From assembly GCF_900186465.1 (NCBI RefSeq), contig NZ_LT891959.1, positions 580,921 through 644,920 of the forward strand: DNA of 64,000 nt. The letters are read 5' to 3'. The translations under genes were made by a program, and so were the position numbers. Shown in pieces: positions 33,772 through 41,483 of this stretch. The notes beneath the pieces were generated by a model that ran no database searches, was not told the origin of the DNA, and worked only from the letters and a program-made list of their open reading frames with translations. Each line of letters starts with the position of its first letter. Within the stretch, counting starts at the first letter, position 1. This stretch comes from Centipeda felix. GTDB taxonomy: Bacteria > Bacillota > Negativicutes > Selenomonadales > Selenomonadaceae.

Positions 33772-35670
33772 TTACTGGGGCTTGATATGCCCCGTCTGAT
33801 AGGCGCGCAGGAGCGCATGGAGATCGGCGATCTTGCTCTCGATGGCGGCACCGCGATCCGTGTCGCGCACGAGCGAGTGGCGTGCCTGCAGCTCAATCGT
33901 CTGGGAGACGGACTCTATATCGCGGTTCTCACGCAGGGCGTCGCGCACACTCGCCACGCGCTGATGCTGCAGGAGGCGCAGCCCGCGTGAGTTGTAGATG
34001 AGCGTATAACCCGAGATGCCCGTCTTGGCACGGAACGGCGCGGCAAAGCCGCCGTCGATGATGAGGGCGCGCCCGCTGCCGCGCAGAGGGCTCTCCCCCT
34101 TCTGCACCTTGACGGGGACGTGCCCGTTGATGATATGCCCGCGCTTCGGGTCGAGCCCGAACTCCTCCAAAATCTTTTCGCAGACCGCCTCATCGTTCAC
34201 GAGGCGGAAATACGGATCGGACGGCTCCTTCCACGTACTTTCATCAGAGATGAAGGAACGCTCGAACGTCGTGAAGGAGCGCCCCGACACGGGAGAATTG
34301 TAGCCGCACCAGAGGAAGTACATGAAGTCCAGCCCCTCCTGCGTGTGCTCATTCCATCCCTCGCGTGCCTTCTCCTCGCAGAAGTCCATCCACGCGCGCC
34401 CGCGATATGCCTGTCCCTTGTACGTGATCGTGCGGAATTCCCCCGACTCCTCCATCGGCACACAGGCGTGAAAGAGCAGATTTCCATTGTAGCACGTATA
34501 GATGCTGCCGCGCTCATAGAGATAGTCCACATGGCGCTGGAGAGCCTTGCTCTCGAGGAAATACGAGCGCAGATCGGCGATGATATTCTCCTCATCCTCC
34601 GTGAGCGCCCAACAGTCAGCAGGATCGTCAATCGTCGGGAAATACGCGCTGTCGAGCTCTACGCGCCGCCCGCCGCCGAGCGTCACGCAGGAGAGATCGA
34701 AGTCGATCTTGTCCAGCAGCAGACGATCCTCCATCTGAAAGTCGGGATTACGGCGGATCAGTGCGCCCTCGAGCTTGAACATCATCATCGTAACGGCACG
34801 CTCCGCCGCCTTGATGGGGTTCTCGTCGGGGTAGATGCGCGAGGCAAATGTCGTGAGCGGGCGCAGGCTGATGCCGTAGCCGCGCTCCAATACGTCGGTA
34901 TTGCGGTAGCGGAGGCTGTTGCGGATAACCGCCGCGATGCAGACCTCGCTGCCGAGTGCCGCGCCCATCCAGAGCACATCGTGGTTGCCCCACTGGATAT
35001 CAACGGACGGATGCTCCATGAGAAGGTCGAGGATGCCGTCAGGGCGGTCGCCGCGGTCGTAGAAATCGCCGATGATGTGGATGCGCTCCACAGAGAGCCG
35101 CTTGACCAGCGTACTGAACGCCTCAATATAGTCTGGCCCGCCGCCGATCTCCACGATGGTCTCAATCAGCTGGCGGTAGTACGAAAGCTGTGCCTCATCG
35201 TGCTCGGGACGCGTGCTCAGCAGCTCCACAATGACCGACTCATAGCGTTTCGGGATGTAGTTGCGCATCTTGCTCGCGGGGAATTTCCAGCTCATGAGCT
35301 TTGTCAGTTCAAGGAGATTCGCGAGATTCTGCTGATACCAGAGCGGAGAAGTCTTCCCCTCCGCCGTCAGCTGCTCCATCTTCTCCCGCGGGTAGTAGAT
35401 GAGCGTACAGAACTCCGCGCGCTCCTCCACCGTCATGCGGGTCTCAAAGCAATAGTCCACCTTCTCCTTGATGACGCCCGAACAGTTGTTGAGGATATGA
35501 AAAAAGGAGTCGTACGCACCGTGCAGATCACTCATAAAGTGCTCCGTGCCCTTCGGCAGTATGAGCTGCGACTTCAGGTAGATGATTTTCTCGTAGACAA
35601 TCTCCTTCGTCGGATACTTCTCCGCCATCAGGCGAAGAACCTTATCCTCCGCTGCTGCCGCTGTCGTCAT
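33772..35670 (-). CDS. fbp: Fructose-1,6-bisphosphatase, class III
   Basis: Gluconeogenic phosphatase of the Firmicutes type. The 632-residue protein is a calcineurin-like metallophosphatase: SDLHGAYD near residue 50, IIGDFYDRGDRPDG and WGNHDVLWMG are the metal-binding motifs, and NGHVPVKVQKGESP lies towards the C-terminus. Length is typical for class III. GGAGG lies 7 nt before the ATG. The gene is followed by repeat copy B and a terminator. With the PPi-type PFK at 5.7 kb it would give two distinct routes at the F6P/FBP step. Confidence 0.95.
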   Translation of the reverse strand: MTTAAAAEDKVLRLMAEKYPTKEIVYEKIIYLKSQLILPKGTEHFMSDLHGAYDSFFHILNNCSGVIKEKVDYCFETRMTVEERAEFCTLIYYPREKMEQLTAEGKTSPLWYQQNLANLLELTKLMSWKFPASKMRNYIPKRYESVIVELLSTRPEHDEAQLSYYRQLIETIVEIGGGPDYIEAFSTLVKRLSVERIHIIGDFYDRGDRPDGILDLLMEHPSVDIQWGNHDVLWMGAALGSEVCIAAVIRNSLRYRNTDVLERGYGISLRPLTTFASRIYPDENPIKAAERAVTMMMFKLEGALIRRNPDFQMEDRLLLDKIDFDLSCVTLGGGRRVELDSAYFPTIDDPADCWALTEDEENIIADLRSYFLESKALQRHVDYLYERGSIYTCYNGNLLFHACVPMEESGEFRTITYKGQAYRGRAWMDFCEEKAREGWNEHTQEGLDFMYFLWCGYNSPVSGRSFTTFERSFISDESTWKEPSDPYFRLVNDEAVCEKILEEFGLDPKRGHIINGHVPVKVQKGESPLRGSGRALIIDGGFAAPFRAKTGISGYTLIYNSRGLRLLQHQRVASVRDALRENRDIESVSQTIELQARHSLVRDTDRGAAIESKIADLHALLRAYQTGHIKPQ

Positions 35671-35724
35671 GCCATATCCTCCTGTACTCTCATTAGGAAA
35701 TTTATTGTTTCTATATTTTTCTGT

Positions 35725-35753
35725 ATTTTACCATTAAACTGTGTTTACTTCAA
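35725..35753 (-). promoter_or_regulatory. fbp promoter
   Basis: Minus strand TTGAAG (35748-35753), 17 bp, TAAAAT (35725-35730); the -35 overlaps the stop codon of the upstream osmoprotectant gene. Confidence 0.65.
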
Positions 35754-37294
35754 TTCAATATTCCTTTTTTGCGCAAGAACTCCTCAGCAACCGCACGGGG
35801 CTCCCTGCCCTCGCTTTCAACGGCATGGTTCATCGCCGCCATCTCTGCATCCGAAATGCTGCCCTCAAGGGAGAGAAGTACGGTACTCAGCTCGGGATGG
35901 CGCGTCAGCACATCCTCGCGCACGACGTTGCCGCAGCGATAGGACGGGAAAAAGTGCTGATCATCCGTGAGAATGACGGCATCTGCCGCCGAGAGCTGTC
36001 CGTCGGTCGTAAACACGGTCATCACATCTACCTGCCCATCCGCGAGTGCCGCATATTTCAGCCCGATGTCGAGGTCAACTGTCCGTGCGAAGAAAAGTCC
36101 GTATGCCGCACAGAGCGCAGGATAGCCGTCCTCCCGCTCATAGAAATCGTACTCCGCACCAAAGGTCAGGCGCGGTGCCGCACGGTGCAGATCGGAGTAG
36201 GTGTGCAGACCGTACTGCTCCGCGACGGCACGGCGCACGACGAGGCCAAAGGTATCATTGAATCCGTACATGCCAACCCAGCGCATACGAAATGCTTTCT
36301 CATAGTCCGCTGTCAGCTGTGAAAATTTCTCCTCGCTGTACTTCGTGTCCTCTTTCAGCACCATATTCCAGCCCGTCCCTGTATACTCTGGATAAATGTC
36401 GAATGCTCCGCTCTCCATCCCCGGCTGGATGTTTGATGTTCCGCCGCCGACGCCCGCCGTAATGCGCGCCTCCAATCCCGTATTCTGCTCAATGACCATC
36501 TTCAGCATCTCACCCATGATAAGCTGCTCCGTCATGGGCTTCGTCGCGATATGAATGACATCCGCTCTGCCGAAAAATCCATACGTCACACCGCTCGCGG
36601 CGATGAGGACAGCTGCCGCCGTGCCCGCATAGGCAATGCGCCTCTTTCCCGTCATCCGTGCGGGACGCTTCAGCCATGCCTCCGCACGTCCCAAGACGGC
36701 ATCTGCTGAGAGCGCGAGGACGGCGATGAGCAGGCTGCCCGCGATGGTGAGCGCGGGATTGTTCGTCGTAATGCCGCGATAGATCGCAACACCGAGTCCG
36801 CCCGCGCCGATGAACGAGGCGATGCCCGCGAGGGCGATCGTCATCGTCGCCATATTGCGGATGCCCGCCATGATGATGGGCATGGCGAGCGGCAGCTGAA
36901 CGCGCGTCAGCACATAGAAATCCGACCCGCCGAGACTCGCTCCTGCCTCGGAGAGGGACGCGGGGATCTGCGCCAGCCCCGTATGCGTCGCACGTACCAT
37001 CGGCAGGAGCGCATAGACGGTGAGCGCAATGATCGCCGCCGTATTGCCGATGCCGAAAAACGGGATGAGAAAGCCGAGCATCGAGATCGACGGGATGGTA
37101 TAGAGGAAGTTGACCACGCCAAGCGTCGGTGCCGCCGCACGCTCATAGCGATAAATGAGAATACCCGCCGTGCCTCCGACGATGATGGCAATGCCGATCG
37201 CCGCACCCGAAATCCAAAGGTGCTCGATCATCAGCTGCAAAAAGAACGCACTGCGCTCCGTCATCATCGAAACTACTGCATGTAGCAACGTCAT
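35750..37294 (-). CDS. Osmoprotectant ABC transporter, fused permease and substrate-binding protein
   Basis: 514 residues. The N-terminal half (about 1-205) is an OpuC/ProW-type permease with 5-6 membrane spans and the EAA-like loop SLSEAGASLGGSDFYVLTRV. A further span near residue 220 leads to a periplasmic glycine-betaine/choline-type binding domain (HIATKPMTEQLIMGEMLKMV, GAFDIYPEYTGTGWNMVL). This is the OpuF-B/EgtU type of fusion. Start ATG 37294 has GGAGGGGG about 5 nt upstream. No ATPase gene is adjacent on either side, so the energising subunit must be encoded elsewhere. The ligand (betaine, choline, carnitine, ergothioneine or other) cannot be told from the sequence. Confidence 0.87.
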   Translation of the reverse strand: MTLLHAVVSMMTERSAFFLQLMIEHLWISGAAIGIAIIVGGTAGILIYRYERAAAPTLGVVNFLYTIPSISMLGFLIPFFGIGNTAAIIALTVYALLPMVRATHTGLAQIPASLSEAGASLGGSDFYVLTRVQLPLAMPIIMAGIRNMATMTIALAGIASFIGAGGLGVAIYRGITTNNPALTIAGSLLIAVLALSADAVLGRAEAWLKRPARMTGKRRIAYAGTAAAVLIAASGVTYGFFGRADVIHIATKPMTEQLIMGEMLKMVIEQNTGLEARITAGVGGGTSNIQPGMESGAFDIYPEYTGTGWNMVLKEDTKYSEEKFSQLTADYEKAFRMRWVGMYGFNDTFGLVVRRAVAEQYGLHTYSDLHRAAPRLTFGAEYDFYEREDGYPALCAAYGLFFARTVDLDIGLKYAALADGQVDVMTVFTTDGQLSAADAVILTDDQHFFPSYRCGNVVREDVLTRHPELSTVLLSLEGSISDAEMAAMNHAVESEGREPRAVAEEFLRKKGILN

Positions 37295-37413
37295 GGTATC
37301 CCCCTCCCGTATCGTATTGGAATCACAAATCAAAAAATGTTGATCTTCTCAGCCAAAACGCGGACAAAATAGATGCGCCGCGACGGCATAATGTGTTTTC
37401 TTTATACCATATC

Positions 37414-37443
37414 ATTATAGAGAGGACAATGTCCCCTATCTAT
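37414..37443. promoter_or_regulatory. Palindromic operator-like site in the opuF/pseudo-ATPase intergenic region
   Basis: GGACA-A-TGTCC (37424-37434) with partly symmetric flanks; TATAAT on the minus strand (37414-37419) abuts it. The site would lie between the -10 and a poor -35 of the transporter gene, as expected for an operator or activator site. Confidence 0.45.
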
Positions 37444-37499
37444 GATAAATGTTACGGTATGGAATGTCTGTATATCTTCTCCAAACGAACGCATCGTGT

Positions 37500-37528
37500 T
37501 TGTCTCTTCTCCCGTCCTATGATATAAT
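37500..37528 (+). promoter_or_regulatory. Promoter of the P-type ATPase-like gene
   Basis: TTGTCT (37500-37505), 17 bp, TATAAT (37523-37528), about 38 nt before the TTG start. Confidence 0.7.
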
Positions 37529-37565
37529 GCCCGTGTAACAATCGTATGGCAGGAGCTGAGTATCC

Positions 37566-38927
37566 TTGAAAAAATTTCTTTCTTCCACGGTTCATTTTGT
37601 CCTCAGCGTTATTGTCGCAGCGGCGGCTGCGGGCTTCTGGTACACGACGGAAAACGTGAGTATCGAGGCGGCATCCGAGATCTTTCTCGGCGTTTTCCTC
37701 GCTGCATCGCCGATCCCATGGCTCGTGTCACGCTTGCTGATCGCCCTGCGGATCAAGCGACATCTGCGTGCGGATGGCATTGCATGCAGCCGCATGAGTG
37801 CACTTACCGAGCTCATGCACGTGGATACCATTGCCTTCAACCGCAACGGAACGCTGACGGAGGGGGATATCTTCATCTCGGCGCTCGTGCCCGAGGGCAT
37901 GACGCAGAGCTCGCTGCTCGCACTTGCCGCAAGTGCCGAACGCGACGCTCTCCATCCCTATGCTCAGGCACTCTACCACACTGCCGTCGAGCGCGGGCTG
38001 CACCTCACACGACACTCCGCCGCACGTGAGGAGGAGAGCTTCGGCGTAGAGGCACTGATCGTGCGTACACCCGTGCGCGTCGGCAAGAAAGAGTGGCTGC
38101 AGGAGGAAAACATCGAGATCAGCGCGGCACTCCTGACGCGCGCCGATCAGCTCGCAACGAGCGGGCAGTCGCCGCTCTTCGTCAGCTCAAGCAAGTACGC
38201 GCGCGGCATCATCGCCGTCCGCGACGATCTGCGCATGGAGGCAAAGCGTGCACTGAACGCCCTGCGTCAGCGCGGACTCTCCCTCGTCCTCCTCACGGGC
38301 GAGACGAAGCGTCTTGCCAACGCGACGGGCAAGGAACTGCACATCGCCGACGTGCGCTCCGATCTCACGGAGATGGACAAGGCACGCGAGATCCGTCTGC
38401 TGCAGTCGCGCGGTGCCATCGTCGCCATGGTGGGCGACCCGATCGCCGATCAGGCCGCTCTGCGCACGGCGGACATCGGCATCGGATGCCCGTCCACCCT
38501 CGTAAAGCCGCCCGCCGAAGCAGCGGCGGAGGAAACGGAGACAGATCCTCTGCGTGCCGAGCTGCTAAAGGGGCCGGACGGCACAGCGGCCGCCGCCGAG
38601 GTGGTCGAGCCGCTCATCCCCCCCGAGGACGCTGCCTACTTTGAGGCACAGACACGGCGCAATCAGGGCAAGATCGAGAACTATGTCCCCGACATCGCAC
38701 TGGACAGCGTCGGACTGCCGCGTCTCGTCACCCTGCTCGACGCAGGCGAAGCGGCACGCGTACGCGCTCGCCAGAATACGTGGCTCACCGCACTTTTCAT
38801 CGCGCTCTGCACACCGACGGCGGCAGGAGTCCTGCCGCTGTTCGATGGCCCGCTTCCCTATCCGTGGGTTGCCGGTGCACTCGCGGCGGTGGTCGGCGTA
38901 CAGGCAGTCAATGCCCTACGAAAATAA
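37566..38927 (+). CDS. Degenerate P1B-type ATPase-like protein lacking catalytic residues
   Basis: 453 residues, intact frame, TTG start with AGGAG 10 nt upstream. It aligns by eye with the C-terminal two thirds of heavy-metal P-type ATPases: two spans (residues 10-28 and 38-61, like M3-M4), then P and N domains, then two spans (405-425, 434-450, like M5-M6) ending VNALRK. Key residues are changed: the metal CPC is SPI (49-51), DKTGT is NRNGT (92-96; Asn for the phosphorylated Asp), TGD is TGE (244-246) and GDGxND is GDPIAD (290-295). HP (130-131) remains. The actuator domain and first spans are absent, and a ~70-residue acidic/Ala-rich insert precedes M5. It cannot be a normal pump; its place before cydABDC suggests a structural or regulatory role (inference). 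Confidence 0.85.
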   Translation: MKKFLSSTVHFVLSVIVAAAAAGFWYTTENVSIEAASEIFLGVFLAASPIPWLVSRLLIALRIKRHLRADGIACSRMSALTELMHVDTIAFNRNGTLTEGDIFISALVPEGMTQSSLLALAASAERDALHPYAQALYHTAVERGLHLTRHSAAREEESFGVEALIVRTPVRVGKKEWLQEENIEISAALLTRADQLATSGQSPLFVSSSKYARGIIAVRDDLRMEAKRALNALRQRGLSLVLLTGETKRLANATGKELHIADVRSDLTEMDKAREIRLLQSRGAIVAMVGDPIADQAALRTADIGIGCPSTLVKPPAEAAAEETETDPLRAELLKGPDGTAAAAEVVEPLIPPEDAAYFEAQTRRNQGKIENYVPDIALDSVGLPRLVTLLDAGEAARVRARQNTWLTALFIALCTPTAAGVLPLFDGPLPYPWVAGALAAVVGVQAVNALRK

Positions 38928-38967
38928 TTACGACTAATTCCTAGATAGTTTATTTTATCAATCTAAC

Positions 38968-38996
38968 TTGTATTTCATATAAGCCTATGATATAAT
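38968..38996 (+). promoter_or_regulatory. cydABDC promoter
   Basis: TTGTAT (38968-38973), 17 bp, TATAAT (38991-38996), giving a leader of about 85 nt before cydA. Confidence 0.7.
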
Positions 38997-39010
38997 GCAG
39001 GGAATCGAGG

Positions 39011-39040
39011 GGCTTTTGTCACACGCCGTGGACAAAAGCC
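39011..39040 (+). promoter_or_regulatory. Leader hairpin upstream of cydA
   Basis: Perfect 10-bp stem GGCTTTTGTC / GACAAAAGCC with a 10-nt loop in the presumed cydA 5' UTR. It is not followed by a T-run, so it is not an ordinary terminator; it could be an mRNA stabiliser or a protein/RNA-controlled element, or an operator read as DNA. Confidence 0.55.
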
Positions 39041-39085
39041 GTTGCTGTTATTATCATAGGTATTATTTTTAGGAGGGATTTGGAC

Positions 39086-40456
39086 ATGGAAGCAGTGATG
39101 CTGTCGCGATGGCAGTTTGCAATCACTACCATCTATCACTTTCTCTTCGTCCCTGTCACACTCGGTATGGCGATCTTTGTCGCCCTGCTTGAGACGTGCT
39201 ACGTCAGGACGAAACGGCCAGAGTGGAAGAAGACCTGCCGAAAACTGCTGAACTTCTTCGGTACGCTCTTTCTCATCAACTTCGCGATGGGTGTCGTCAC
39301 AGGTCTGGTGCAGGAGTTCCAGTTCGGCATGAACTGGTCGGAGTATTCGCGCTTCATGGGCGACATCTTCGGCGCACCGCTCGCACTCGAGGCTCTCACG
39401 GCGTTCTTCCTCGAGTCCACCTTCCTCGGCATCTGGATGTTCGGCTGGGACAAGCTCTCGGAGAAGGCACACTGCGCCTGCATCTGGCTGGTCGCACTCG
39501 GCAGTAACCTGTCTGCCTTCTGGATTCTCGTCGCGAACTCCTTCATGCAGCATCCCGTCGGCTACGTGCTCGCCAACGGGCGCGCCGAGATGGCGAGCTT
39601 CGCGGAGCTCGTAACGAACCATTACATCCTCGGCGAGCAGTCCCACACGCTCTTTGCGGGCATCACGACCGCCGGCTTTGTCGTCATGGCGGTCTCCGCA
39701 TGGAAGCTGATGCACGACACGGAGTCGCGCTACGCGTTCACGCAGGCGATCAAGGCGGGTGCCATCTACACGCTCGTCGGCGTAGTCGGCGTCATTGCGA
39801 GCGGACATTTCCACACGCAGTACCTCGCACAGGCAAACCCGATGAAACTCGCCTCCATGGAGGCCCTCTGGGAGACGGAGGATCCTGCACCGTTTGCCGT
39901 TCTCGCCTACCCCAATATGGAAAAGGGGCAGAACGACTTCGAGATCACTATCCCCTATATGTTCACGATCATGGTGCATGATGGCCCCTCGGGTGAGGTG
40001 CGCGGCATCAACGATCTCCAGAAAGAGGCTGTGCAGAAGTATGGTGAGGGCGACTACCGTCCGCACGTCACGATGCTCTTCTACTCGTTCCGCGCGATGG
40101 TCGGCGCCGGCTTCTTCATGGTGCTCGTCTCGCTCGTCGTGCTCTACCTAACGAAGAAGGAACAGATTCTTTCGGCAAAGAAACTGCTCTACGCCCTGCC
40201 GTGGCTGGTCGTCATTCCGTTTATCGCCAATTCCTGCGGCTGGATCGTCGCAGAGATGGGGCGTCAGCCGTGGATCGTGGTTGGACTGCAGAAGACGGCT
40301 GATGCGGTCTCACCGAATCTGACCGCTGGGGAGATCTGGTTCACGATGATCGGCTTCACGGTGCTCTACCTGCTGCTGCTCATCACTGCGCTCTATCTCG
40401 CCTTCCGCTTCATCCGCCGCACGAAGATCACTCCTGCCATCGAAGGAGGGAAGTAA
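39086..40456 (+). CDS. cydA: Cytochrome bd ubiquinol/menaquinol oxidase subunit I
   Basis: Haem-bearing subunit of the high-affinity oxygen reductase in the inner membrane. The 456-residue protein has about nine spans, the N-terminal haem-ligand His in ITTIYHFLFVPVTLGM, the quinol-loop region after NDFEITIPY and the conserved MGRQPWIVVG. The Q loop is of the short type. Start ATG 39086 (MEAVMLSRWQF) has GGAGG 9 nt upstream; TTG 39080 is too close to the SD. First gene of cydABDC. Confidence 0.96.
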   Translation: MEAVMLSRWQFAITTIYHFLFVPVTLGMAIFVALLETCYVRTKRPEWKKTCRKLLNFFGTLFLINFAMGVVTGLVQEFQFGMNWSEYSRFMGDIFGAPLALEALTAFFLESTFLGIWMFGWDKLSEKAHCACIWLVALGSNLSAFWILVANSFMQHPVGYVLANGRAEMASFAELVTNHYILGEQSHTLFAGITTAGFVVMAVSAWKLMHDTESRYAFTQAIKAGAIYTLVGVVGVIASGHFHTQYLAQANPMKLASMEALWETEDPAPFAVLAYPNMEKGQNDFEITIPYMFTIMVHDGPSGEVRGINDLQKEAVQKYGEGDYRPHVTMLFYSFRAMVGAGFFMVLVSLVVLYLTKKEQILSAKKLLYALPWLVVIPFIANSCGWIVAEMGRQPWIVVGLQKTADAVSPNLTAGEIWFTMIGFTVLYLLLLITALYLAFRFIRRTKITPAIEGGK

Positions 40457-40458
40457 GA

Positions 40459-41475
40459 ATGGACTACAATATTCTTTGGTTCGTGCTGATCGTCGTCCTC
40501 TTCACGGGATTCTTCTTCCTCGAGGGTTTTGACTATGGCGTCGGCACGCTCCTCACACTCATCTCCGACAAGGAGAGCGACCGCTCTCAGCTCATCCGCA
40601 GCATAGGCCCTGTTTGGGACGGCAACGAGGTCTGGATGATTACGGCGGGCGGTGCCACGTTTGCGGCTTTCCCGCATGTCTATGCGACGATGTTCAGCAC
40701 CTTCTACATTGCGCTCTTCCTCATGCTCGCCGCCCTCATCCTGCGCGGCGTCGCCTTTGAGTTTCGCCATCATCGCGAGGATGAAGTATGGCAGCGCCGC
40801 TGGTCGTACGCACTTGCCTTCGGCAGCATCGTCCCCGCATTCCTCTGGGGCGTTGCGGTCACGAATCTGATCGCAGGGCTTCCCATTGGTGCGGACAAGG
40901 TCTATCAGGGCGGATTCTTTGATCTCCTGACGCCCTACACGATCGTCGGCGGCATCACGTTCGTTCTCGTCTTCGCGTTCCACGGCGCAGCATTCTTGCA
41001 GATGCGCCTGACCAGCACCTATCTGCTCGACCGCGCTCGCACGCTCGGTCTGAAGTTTGGCGTCGCTGCGGCGGTCCTTTACGTGATCTGCATGATCCTC
41101 ACCTACGTTGAGACCGACCTCTACCAGAGCACCGTCGCCACGGCGGCTCTCTTCCTCTCGGCGCTCTCTTTCGTGCTCGGCATCGGTGCTCTCTACAAGC
41201 GCGCCCATAAGGGTGCGTTCATCCTCGGCGCCCTCGCCATCGTCGGCACGACGGTCGGCTTCTTCGCCGGACTGTTCCCGCGTCTCATGGTCTCGAGCCT
41301 GAACTCCGGCTACAGTCTGACGATCTACAATGCGTCCTCGACGGAGTACACACTCTCCATCATGACCATTGCTGCCGGCATTCTTGTCCCCGTTGTCCTC
41401 TGCTATCAGATCTGGACGTACTACATCTTCCGCAAGCGCGTTTCTCCGAACGATTCGGGACATCAGGCATATTAA
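40459..41475 (+). CDS. cydB: Cytochrome bd oxidase subunit II
   Basis: Membrane partner of CydA. The 338-residue protein begins MDYNILWFVLIVVLFTGFFF and has FLEGFDYGVGTLL and GPVWDGNEVWMITAGGATFAAF, the family signature. GGAGG lies 9 nt before the ATG, which follows the cydA stop by 2 nt. Confidence 0.97.
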   Translation: MDYNILWFVLIVVLFTGFFFLEGFDYGVGTLLTLISDKESDRSQLIRSIGPVWDGNEVWMITAGGATFAAFPHVYATMFSTFYIALFLMLAALILRGVAFEFRHHREDEVWQRRWSYALAFGSIVPAFLWGVAVTNLIAGLPIGADKVYQGGFFDLLTPYTIVGGITFVLVFAFHGAAFLQMRLTSTYLLDRARTLGLKFGVAAAVLYVICMILTYVETDLYQSTVATAALFLSALSFVLGIGALYKRAHKGAFILGALAIVGTTVGFFAGLFPRLMVSSLNSGYSLTIYNASSTEYTLSIMTIAAGILVPVVLCYQIWTYYIFRKRVSPNDSGHQAY

Positions 41476-41483
41476 AGGAAACA

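Noticed and set aside
34120-35970. Plus-strand frame of 616 codons opposite fbp
   Set aside because: Antisense shadow; fbp motifs on the other strand are unambiguous.
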